From the NCBI GenBank assembly GCA_964480525.1, contig CAYZOV010000031.1, forward strand, positions 1 through 19,115: DNA of 19,115 nt, read 5' to 3'. Position numbers and translations under genes: made by a program. Under the pieces are notes generated by a model. It was not told the DNA's origin. It was given only the letters and a program-made list of their open reading frames with translations, and did no database searches. The DNA comes from JAAZZIT01 sp964480525. GTDB taxonomy: Bacteria > Bacillota > Clostridia > Oscillospirales > Ruminococcaceae. Within the stretch, counting starts at the first letter, position 1, and each line of letters opens with the position of its first letter. Shown here one piece after another: positions 1 through 6,946 of the stretch.

Positions 1-340
1 GCAAAAACATAATGGCTTATGTTTTTGCTCCCCCCCGAAAAACGCTTTAGGGGATTGGGGTGTTTCGCCGTCTGCGGACGGCGACCAAGGGCTTCGCCCT
101 TTGGAAACCCACCACCTTTTGAAAAAGGTGGACGAAAACTTATATATCCTGACGATTTTATAATGTTCGTGGGGTTTCACGGTAAAGTTACAGCTACACA
201 CTATAAACCACGGTGCGGACAAACTTTGAAAGAGTGGGTGGGAGAAATTTCAGTTCACTTCAAAGTTGAGGTTTTACAGGCGGATTCGTGGCGGTATCAC
301 AGTTCGGTTTTAATTACAAAAGTCAAACCACGTTACGGTG
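1..340 (+). repeat. Left copy of a hairpin-rich interspersed repeat (cut by window edge)
   Basis: This is non-coding sequence with four stem-loops in a row. Positions 1-28 form a perfect 12-bp stem with a TGGC loop. Positions 66-83 form CGCCGTC/GACGGCG. Positions 85-104 form a stem capped by CTTCG. Positions 112-131 form CCACCTTTT/AAAAGGTGG. An inverted, diverged copy lies at the right end of the window (about 18760-19094). Similarity can be followed past the hairpins: a 16-nt block (ACAAACTTTGAAAGAG, about 219-234) and ACAAAAGTC (about 317-325) occur in both. The right copy has a further outer hairpin that would lie left of position 1, so this copy is truncated by the window. Two stems differ between copies by compensating changes, so the structure seems to be what is conserved. 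It may be a MITE-like or REP-like element or a structured RNA; no transposase is present. Open frames through it are not genes. Confidence 0.8.
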
Positions 341-660
341 TGAATTGATGAAACGGCACGTTTTCAAAAGGCTTGACCGTAACTTTTATGTTCTGACGAA
401 GTTTTAAAGTTAGCAAAAAACGAAAACTTTCATCAAACCGGGAACTTTTGCGGTTTCGCACAGCGAAACACCGAGTATAACGAGGTGAGCAAAATTCCCA
501 TGCGAAACGCAGTTTCGCATACGCCAGCGAGCAAAACAAAATCGGACACATAACAAAAGTCGTGCGAGCTGAATTGATGAAACGGTACGTTTCCTTATCG
601 TTATTCCATAAACTTGCGAGGATTAGCAATTTTAAAGGCTTTTGCATAAAATACACTATC
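341..660 (+). repeat. Secondary repeats and hairpins in front of murA
   Basis: Non-coding region between the left repeat and murA. A 23-nt block is present twice in direct orientation with one mismatch (341-363 and 570-592), each preceded by ACAAAAGTC at 317-325 and about 553-561. Positions about 361-400 resemble the fourth-hairpin module of the flanking repeat (AAAGGCTTGACCG then AACTTTT), so this looks like a partial extra copy. Two small hairpins follow: GTTTCGC-ACA-GCGAAAC near 452-468, and a 9-bp stem ATGCGAAAC/GTTTCGCAT with a GCA loop near 499-519. No convincing sigma-A promoter for murA was found here. Confidence 0.55.
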
Positions 661-687
661 AAAATTTCTGAGAAACGAGGCTATTTT

Positions 688-1953
688 ATGCAAAAACTTT
701 TAATAAACGGTGAGAAAAAGCTGGGCGGTGAAATCTCCGTCCACGGTGCGAAAAACTCCGCTTTGCCCCTTATCTCCGCCTGCGTTCTAGTGGACGGCGA
801 AGTGATTTTACATAACTGTCCACATCTCAGCGACGTTTACGCAAGCACCAGAATTTTGTCACATCTGGGGGCAAAGTGCTGTTGGGTTGGCGGTGGCAAA
901 AGCCTGAAAATCTGTGCAAGGGGGCTTGTCCGAAGCGACATTCCCGAAGATTTAATGCGTCAAATGCGTTCGTCAATCGTTTTTCTTGGGGCGATAACGG
1001 GCAAAATGAAATGCTGTGATTTATCATTTCCGGGCGGGTGCGAGCTTGGTGCAAGACCGATTGACATACACCTAAGCGCCCTAAAGCAAATGGGTGTTGA
1101 AATCTGCGAAGAACACGGAAACTTAAATTGCAAAGTTCCGAAAGTTTTACACGGGGCGAAAATCACCCTTTCGTTTCCGTCGGTCGGAGCGACCGAAAAC
1201 ATCATTATGGCAGGTGTTTTGGCAGAGGGCGAAACGGTTATCCGAAACTGTGCCAGAGAGCCTGAAATTGTTGACCTTGCAAATTTCCTGAACGCCTGCG
1301 GTGGAAAAATCAGAGGTGCAGGCACAAGCACAATAGTTATCACGGGAGTTAAAAAACTTCACGGTTGCGAATATTCAGTCATGCCCGACAGGATAGTCGC
1401 CGCCACCTACTTAGGGGCGTGCGCTTCGGCAGGGGGAGAAATCTGTCTGAAAAACGCACGGGCAGAGGACTTGGAAGCAATTTTGCCGATTTTTGAAGAA
1501 ATGGGTTGCAGTCTTTACGTTTTGCCAAACAGCGTATACATCAGCGTTCACAAGCCTTTAAAGTCGGTAAAAACCATACGCACCATGCCCTATCCCGGTT
1601 TTCCCACAGACGCCCAGTCCATAATGCTTGCTGTACTTTCAAAAGCCAAAGGCACAAGCATTATGGTAGAAAACATTTTTGAAAGCAGATACAGGCAGGT
1701 GCCTGAATTAAGGCGAATGGGTTGCAACATCAAAACCGAGGGCAAAGTCGCCATAATCGAGGGTTCAAGGCGACTTTACGGAGCAAGTGTAATTGCCACC
1801 GACCTAAGAGGGGGAGCGTCTTTAATAGTTGCGGGTTTAGGGGCGCAAGGCACGACCACAATTTCAAACGTGAAATACATTGACCGAGGTTATGAAAGCA
1901 TAGAATCGGGTTTAACCTCTTTAGGCGGTGACATAAAGAGAGTTTCAACTTAG
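688..1953 (+). CDS. murA: UDP-N-acetylglucosamine 1-carboxyvinyltransferase (MurA)
   Basis: This 421-aa cytoplasmic enzyme transfers enolpyruvate from PEP to UDP-GlcNAc, the first committed step of peptidoglycan synthesis and the fosfomycin target. The substrate-binding Lys22-Asn23 pair lies in HGAKNSALPL. The PEP-reactive cysteine is Cys118 in PGGCELGARPIDIHL, so the protein should be the fosfomycin-sensitive Cys form. Length matches the family (about 420 aa). The ATG at 688 is chosen because CGAGG lies 7 nt upstream and the family motif spacing fits; an upstream in-frame start at 562 would add 42 residues encoded by repeat-derived leader. It is the only cell-wall gene here on the plus strand. 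It ends 9 bp from the stop of the convergent murG, with no visible terminator between them. Some Firmicutes carry two murA genes, so a paralogue elsewhere is possible. Confidence 0.96.
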   Translation: MQKLLINGEKKLGGEISVHGAKNSALPLISACVLVDGEVILHNCPHLSDVYASTRILSHLGAKCCWVGGGKSLKICARGLVRSDIPEDLMRQMRSSIVFLGAITGKMKCCDLSFPGGCELGARPIDIHLSALKQMGVEICEEHGNLNCKVPKVLHGAKITLSFPSVGATENIIMAGVLAEGETVIRNCAREPEIVDLANFLNACGGKIRGAGTSTIVITGVKKLHGCEYSVMPDRIVAATYLGACASAGGEICLKNARAEDLEAILPIFEEMGCSLYVLPNSVYISVHKPLKSVKTIRTMPYPGFPTDAQSIMLAVLSKAKGTSIMVENIFESRYRQVPELRRMGCNIKTEGKVAIIEGSRRLYGASVIATDLRGGASLIVAGLGAQGTTTISNVKYIDRGYESIESGLTSLGGDIKRVST

Positions 1954-1962
1954 AAAAAGCTG

Positions 1963-3087
1963 TTAAATCAAAGTTTTTATTGTGCCGTAAATTCTGTCGG
2001 GCGTATCGGAAATATAAAGTTTTTTAGCATTTTCGGACATTGTTTCCAATTTTTCCTTATCAAAAACAAGTTCCTTAACCAAATTTACGACCGTATCTTC
2101 TTTAAGATTTTTTTCTTCCACAACAACCCCTGCGTTTGCGTTTTGCAGAACCATACCATTGTGGTACTGGTGGTTTTCGGCAACCATAGGCGACGGAATA
2201 AGCACGCTGGCACGACCGACGGATTCGATTTCAACAAGGGTGCTGGCACCGCACCGAGAAATTACCAAATCGCAAGCCGACATACAAAGTGGCATATTAA
2301 CATATTCCTTAATGATAAAGCGAGGATTTTTTGTATCGATACCCACAGATTCAAGGCGTTGCAAATAATTTGCATAATCCTTATATGTGCCGTAGGAATG
2401 GATATGGTAAACGTCAACGTTGTTATCCTGATACCATTTTAAAAGTTTAACCACATTATCGTTAATTGTTTTTGCGCCCAGACTTCCCCCTGTTGAGAGA
2501 ACGACCGTAGCGTTTTGGGGAATACCCAGTTGTTTTCTGGCTTCGTTCTTTGACAAAACAGAGAAAGCCTTTCGCACGGGCAGACCCGTAGTAGTTGCTT
2601 TTTTCAAAACTTCGTCGTCAAGATTTTTTGTTTGCTTAACGGTGAGCATAATTTTATCGGCGTTTTTTGAAAGCAGTTTCGTAGTAACCCCTGCGAAAGC
2701 GTTAGCTTCATGTATAGCGGTTTTAACGCCCATTTTTTGAGCTTTTTTAACGACAGGTCCGCTGACGTAACCCCCCGTTCCGATAACAATATCGGGGTTG
2801 AATTTTTTAATAATATCCTTTGCACGTTTTCCGCTGAAAGCAAGATAACCCACGGCTTGGAAATTTCGGGCGATATTTTCAAGGCTTAGTTGTCTTTGGA
2901 ATCCCCTGACTTTTATCGGCGCAAAGTCATATCCGTTTTCGGGAATAATCTTCGCTTCAAGACCGAAAGGCGTTCCCGCAAACAAAAACTGTGCGTCGGG
3001 GTGGTGTTCTTTAATAATTTCGGCGATAGCAAGAGCAGGGTTAATGTGTCCTGCCGTTCCGCCGCCTGCAAGCAAAACTTTAAGCAT
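1963..3087 (-). CDS. murG: Lipid II synthase, UDP-GlcNAc transferase (MurG)
   Basis: This 374-aa GT28 glycosyltransferase is peripheral on the inner membrane face and adds GlcNAc to lipid I to make lipid II. The N-terminal glycine-rich loop is GGGTAGHINPALA (8-20). HEANAFAGVTTKLLSK is the acceptor-domain loop. GGSLGAKTIN opens the C-terminal Rossmann domain, and SRCGASTLVEIESVGRAS plus ENHQYHNG form the UDP-GlcNAc pocket. The ATG is preceded by GAGG at good spacing. It is the last gene of the dcw cluster, 56 nt after ftsW. Its stop lies 9 bp from the stop of murA, and since no terminator is visible the transcript probably runs antisense into murA. Confidence 0.96.
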   Translation of the reverse strand: MLKVLLAGGGTAGHINPALAIAEIIKEHHPDAQFLFAGTPFGLEAKIIPENGYDFAPIKVRGFQRQLSLENIARNFQAVGYLAFSGKRAKDIIKKFNPDIVIGTGGYVSGPVVKKAQKMGVKTAIHEANAFAGVTTKLLSKNADKIMLTVKQTKNLDDEVLKKATTTGLPVRKAFSVLSKNEARKQLGIPQNATVVLSTGGSLGAKTINDNVVKLLKWYQDNNVDVYHIHSYGTYKDYANYLQRLESVGIDTKNPRFIIKEYVNMPLCMSACDLVISRCGASTLVEIESVGRASVLIPSPMVAENHQYHNGMVLQNANAGVVVEEKNLKEDTVVNLVKELVFDKEKLETMSENAKKLYISDTPDRIYGTIKTLI

Positions 3088-3143
3088 TTTTTATTACCTC
3101 GTACATTTATTAAAATCAGTTAATTCAGCAACGGCGTGGGGGT

Positions 3144-4475
3144 TTAGTCGTACACGGTTTTTCGTGACACGGACAAAAGCAGTCCCACTTCGCAAAGTTG
3201 TATCAAAAGGGCAGTTCCGCCATAGGAGAAAAACGGCAGAGAAACCCCTGTGTTCGGTATGGTATTGGTTGCAACAGCGATATTCAAAAACGCCTGCAAG
3301 CCGATATGTATTGTAATTCCGGCAGCCAAAAGCATACCGAATCGGTCGGGTGCGTTATTGGCGATATTCACCCCACGGATTACGAAAATACAAAACAGAG
3401 CGATAATAAGCAAGGCGCCTATCATTCCCAATTCTTCGCAGACGATAGCGAAAACAAAGTCGTTTTGTGCTTCGGAAAGCCACAGAAATTTTTGTTTGGA
3501 TTCTCCCAGTCCCAGACCTGTTACACCGCCTGTTGCAATGGCAACAAGGCTGTTCCAGATTTGGTTTGTCGAACCTTGAATATCCGATTCAGGGTGTCGC
3601 CACGCTTCGATTCTGTTTGCGATATATCCGAATCCCGAATCTTCCCCTGTGGACGTTATCATTTTATATAACACCAGCACGCCCAATGCTGCGGCAAAAC
3701 TGGCCGTAATGATTATCCAGTGTTTTTTCTTGATTCCGCCGTAAAACATCATCATAAGTCCCAACACGCCGAAGATAATCACCGCCGACATATGACGTTG
3801 AGCCACCATTAACACAGCGCATATTATTATAAACGCAACGCTCGGTGCGGTGTATTTTGCTTTTTCAAAAAACGGATAATTTGCCGAAAGAGTGTACGCC
3901 ATGATGATTATAAACAGCACTTTCAAAACTTCGGACGGCTGAAACGAACCCAGCCCCTTAATAACAAGCCAACGTCGTGCGCCCGCCACTTCGACGCCCC
4001 AAAAAGCCGTATATAAATTCAAAAGCAAGAACGCCCCGAACAAAGTGTATGCGACTTTGGTATTTTGTACAAAGTGGTAATCGATTTTTGAAATAACAAC
4101 CATCAGAACAACGCCAATCACGGCGAAAATCCCCTGACGTTTTAAATAGTAATAACCGTCGTTATAGTCGCTTAGCGCCCAGAAATAGCTGGCGGAAAAC
4201 ATCATTCCCACGCCGATAATCAGCAAAAATATAACAACCGTAAACAGCATACTGTCAATATTTCCGTCGTGACCGAAAATGGATATTTTTTCTCTTTCGG
4301 GTGCGTGTCTTAACTGCGGTTTAATCTTTTTATGCTTAATATTTCTACGCACGGGTGTTTGGGACGAAGAATATCGCACGTTTTTTCTTTGGTTGTCGGA
4401 ATTTATTCTTTGGCGGTTGACAGGTTTTCTGTTTCCCGAAGAAGTCGTTCTGTTTCGTGAATAATCTCCTGACAT
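3144..4475 (-). CDS. ftsW: SEDS-family peptidoglycan polymerase FtsW/SpoVE
   Basis: This 443-aa polytopic membrane protein is a glycan polymerase that works with a class B PBP, here probably the SpoVD-like protein of the same operon. About 70 residues of very basic, Arg/Asn/Lys/Ser-rich cytoplasmic tail precede the first membrane span, then about ten spans follow. SEDS signatures are GARRW (166-169), QPSE (179-182), the catalytic-loop aspartate (Asp298 in PESDIQGSTNQIWNS), LGLGESKQKF, and the terminal NTGVSLPFFSYGGTA. The ATG has AAAGGAG just upstream. Whether it serves septation (FtsW), sporulation (SpoVE) or both cannot be told from sequence; only one SEDS gene is present in this window. 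The QPDLGT-like segment is QRHMSA here. Confidence 0.93.
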   Translation of the reverse strand: MSGDYSRNRTTSSGNRKPVNRQRINSDNQRKNVRYSSSQTPVRRNIKHKKIKPQLRHAPEREKISIFGHDGNIDSMLFTVVIFLLIIGVGMMFSASYFWALSDYNDGYYYLKRQGIFAVIGVVLMVVISKIDYHFVQNTKVAYTLFGAFLLLNLYTAFWGVEVAGARRWLVIKGLGSFQPSEVLKVLFIIIMAYTLSANYPFFEKAKYTAPSVAFIIICAVLMVAQRHMSAVIIFGVLGLMMMFYGGIKKKHWIIITASFAAALGVLVLYKMITSTGEDSGFGYIANRIEAWRHPESDIQGSTNQIWNSLVAIATGGVTGLGLGESKQKFLWLSEAQNDFVFAIVCEELGMIGALLIIALFCIFVIRGVNIANNAPDRFGMLLAAGITIHIGLQAFLNIAVATNTIPNTGVSLPFFSYGGTALLIQLCEVGLLLSVSRKTVYD

Positions 4476-4512
4476 TTTTTGCGCTCCTTTCGTTTTAATT
4501 ATTTATGATTAA

Positions 4513-5481
4513 CTAAACATTCACATTCAAAAGCCAAACCGAAATTACGCCAACGGTACAAAAAACAGAGGTAATCACGGTGTAGGTCAGGTATAACTTT
4601 TTGTCCGAAAAATCCATTGCCTTTAGGTTTTCCGAAAGGGGAAGCTTTACGAAAATGTGCCTATTGAAAATTTTTACAAAAAGCTTATCCACGGGTTTTG
4701 AAATTAAAGCGATAAGTTCAAAGCACATCAAAAACCACATCAGAGCTTCGTTTGAGGTTAAAACGCAGGCGGATATGGTTGTGGCAACGCAAAAATACTT
4801 ATCCCCCTGCCCTGTTTTCAAAAGGCACGGCGGGTACGTCCAAAAAATCGCCCCTGCGATTATTCCCGTAAAAACCGCCACGCAACAAAGATTATTTTGG
4901 GTTTGCAAAAGATTTGACGTTGTAAAAACCGCCAAAAGTTTCAGAAAAGTCATGGGATAACCCGCCCCGTATGTTTTGCCCAAATTGTGCGTTCCGTGGG
5001 TGAAAACAAGGGTTGAAAGGCACACAAACACGGGATATGCCCACCCCAGTCGCACACCGCCACGGACAAAAGGCAAAGTGACGATTGTGTTTTGTTTTGC
5101 AATGCCCAAAATTATTCCGAACAACAGCGAAATCAGAGCCGTGGCAAAAATCCTGCTTGAAGATTTAAAACCAACATTTTGCCCTTTTATGTCTTTAAGC
5201 CAATCGTCGGCAAACCCCACCGCCGTCAAACACGCCACAAATGCGCAACAGCAAACAGCCACGGCGATATTTTCACCATACGCCACGCCAAAAAGCGTTA
5301 CAACGGCGCACAAAAACGGAGAACTTCCCGTGGATTTTTTATTGTCGCCCAAAGTTTTGCGGTTCGGGAGAAATTTTGACTTAACGCCTGTTTTCTTTTG
5401 CCGAAAAAAGCAAAAGGAAAAATATCCGCACCCCAGCGAAGCCACAAAAGAAAGGGCAAAAATCAAAGCAGTTTTCAACAT
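4513..5481 (-). CDS. MraY-like membrane protein lacking most catalytic motifs
   Basis: This 322-aa polytopic protein occupies the mraY slot between murE and ftsW. MraY normally moves phospho-MurNAc-pentapeptide onto undecaprenyl phosphate to give lipid I. Similarity is clear along the length: GFADDWLKDIKGQNVGF (89-105) matches the DDxxK motif with Asp92-Asp93 and Lys96, and LGWAYPVFVCLS precedes the second motif. The rest is degenerate. NLTDGLDGLA is replaced by NLGKTYGAGY (166-175), so both Asp are gone. FMGDxGSL is KTGQGDKYF (222-230). PIHHHxE is replaced by KLPLSEN (279-285), so all three His are gone. The KxGTPTMGG loop is KKSTGSSP. The frame is intact and overlaps murE by 7 nt (ATGTTGA), which suggests translational coupling and selection. 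It is likely an inactive or repurposed paralogue; a diverged active enzyme is unlikely but not excluded. Confidence 0.8.
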   Translation of the reverse strand: MLKTALIFALSFVASLGCGYFSFCFFRQKKTGVKSKFLPNRKTLGDNKKSTGSSPFLCAVVTLFGVAYGENIAVAVCCCAFVACLTAVGFADDWLKDIKGQNVGFKSSSRIFATALISLLFGIILGIAKQNTIVTLPFVRGGVRLGWAYPVFVCLSTLVFTHGTHNLGKTYGAGYPMTFLKLLAVFTTSNLLQTQNNLCCVAVFTGIIAGAIFWTYPPCLLKTGQGDKYFCVATTISACVLTSNEALMWFLMCFELIALISKPVDKLFVKIFNRHIFVKLPLSENLKAMDFSDKKLYLTYTVITSVFCTVGVISVWLLNVNV

Positions 5482-6923
5482 TTTTTCATTTTTTCCAAAA
5501 GTTCTTCCACAATTTCTTTTTCGTCAAAGTGGATTTTAACATTATCCTTTAATATCTGGTAATTTTCGTGACCTTTTCCCACAATAGCCACCACGTCGCC
5601 TGTTTTGGCGTTTTCCAAAGCGTACTCAATGGCTTTACGTCTGTCGGTGATTTTAACATACGGGGTGGTCTGGTTTTCCATGCCCGCAAGAATATCATTT
5701 ATAATTTCTTCGGGGTTTTCGTTTCGTGGATTGTCGGACGTAACCACGCAAAAATCGCTGTTTTGCGCAGACGCAATCGCCATAAGAGGACGTTTTTTGG
5801 CGTCACGGTTTCCGCCACACCCGAACACGCAAATAACTCTGCCGTGAGAAACCTGCCTTATGGATTTTAGAATTTTCTCCACGGCGTCGGGGGTGTGGGC
5901 ATAGTCACGAATAACCGTAAAATCAACGCCTTTTGAAATAACTTCCGCACGTCCGCACACGCCCTCAACGGTTGTTAAAGCATTAACCGTTTCTTTCAAA
6001 TCAAACCCCAAAAGCCTGCACGCCGACGCAGCCGCCAAAGAATTTGACACATTAAATTCTCCCGGCATTGCAAAAAACGTAAGGTATTTTTTATCTTCGC
6101 AACACAAATCATACTCACAGCCGTTTGCCGAAAGTTTAATATTCTCCGCAAAAAAGTCCGCTGTTTTTTTGTCCGAAAAAGACAGGCAGTTTTCTGTTTC
6201 GTCAAAAAGTCTTTTGCCGTATGGGTCGTCAATATTTGAAAGTTTGAATTTTGAAATATCAAAAAGCTTTTTCTTTGCAAGGTAGTAGTTTTCCATAGTT
6301 TTGTGAACGTCCAAATGGTCTTGGGTGAGGTTTGTAAAAATTCCTACCTCATACTCACAACCGTAAACACGCTGTTGGTCAAGACCCTGCGAGGAAACTT
6401 CCATTACACAATATTCGCACCCTGCGACCACCATATCTCTGAAAATCTTAAACAAATCTGACGGGTCGGGCGTTGTCGGGTTTGAGCGTGTTCCCTGCCA
6501 TATTTCGTCGCCCACTTCCACGTCGCAAGTGCCGATAAGACCGCACTTTTTCCCCATTTTGCCCAAAAGGCGTTTAATTGTGGTTGCGACGGTGGTTTTG
6601 CCGTTTGTACCCGTAACCCCCACCAGTTTCAGCTGTTTTTGGGGATTATCGTACCAATTCGCCCACAAAAGGGACAAGGCTTTTCGTGTATCTTCAACCA
6701 AAATTTGTCTTTCTAAACCCAAATCTCTTTGGACGACCACCGCTCCCGCACCTTTACGGAGCATTTGTTCCGCCACGGTATGGGCGTCGAAATTTTCGCC
6801 CTGAATACACACAAAAAGTGAGTTTTCCGAAATTGGTTTTCGGTTATCGGAAATAATTTCCCCAACGTCGAAATTTTCCAAAAGCGTATCCGTTATTCCG
6901 TTTAAAAGATTATACAAAAGCAA
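5475..6923 (-). CDS. murE: UDP-MurNAc-tripeptide ligase (MurE), meso-DAP type
   Basis: This 482-aa cytoplasmic ATP-dependent ligase adds the third stem-peptide residue to UDP-MurNAc-L-Ala-D-Glu. The ATP loop is GVTGTNGKTT (102-111). TTPDP (150-154), the expected carbamylated lysine in YYLAKKKLF (about Lys217), RDYAHTPDA (339-347), GCGGNRDAKKRP and GKGHENYQ are all present. SDNPRNENP contains the DNPR motif (397-400) that marks meso-diaminopimelate specificity, so the wall is predicted to be DAP-type. The usual EVSSHxL is EVSSQGL here. The start is TTG at 6923 with CGGAG 8 nt upstream; no in-frame ATG or GTG is suitably placed. It begins 23 nt after the PBP gene and overlaps the mraY-like gene by 7 nt. 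Confidence 0.95.
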   Translation of the reverse strand: MLLYNLLNGITDTLLENFDVGEIISDNRKPISENSLFVCIQGENFDAHTVAEQMLRKGAGAVVVQRDLGLERQILVEDTRKALSLLWANWYDNPQKQLKLVGVTGTNGKTTVATTIKRLLGKMGKKCGLIGTCDVEVGDEIWQGTRSNPTTPDPSDLFKIFRDMVVAGCEYCVMEVSSQGLDQQRVYGCEYEVGIFTNLTQDHLDVHKTMENYYLAKKKLFDISKFKLSNIDDPYGKRLFDETENCLSFSDKKTADFFAENIKLSANGCEYDLCCEDKKYLTFFAMPGEFNVSNSLAAASACRLLGFDLKETVNALTTVEGVCGRAEVISKGVDFTVIRDYAHTPDAVEKILKSIRQVSHGRVICVFGCGGNRDAKKRPLMAIASAQNSDFCVVTSDNPRNENPEEIINDILAGMENQTTPYVKITDRRKAIEYALENAKTGDVVAIVGKGHENYQILKDNVKIHFDEKEIVEELLEKMKKC

Positions 6924-6946
6924 ATGTATCTCTCCGTTTCAAAAAA

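Noticed and set aside
19..662. Open frames of about 109 aa on both strands
   Set aside because: They run through the hairpin repeats, have no ribosome binding site or family resemblance, and overlap each other.
4976..5539. 187-aa plus-strand frame opposite the mraY-like and murE genes
   Set aside because: It is a shadow of well-supported minus-strand genes, with no ribosome site and no recognisable motif.
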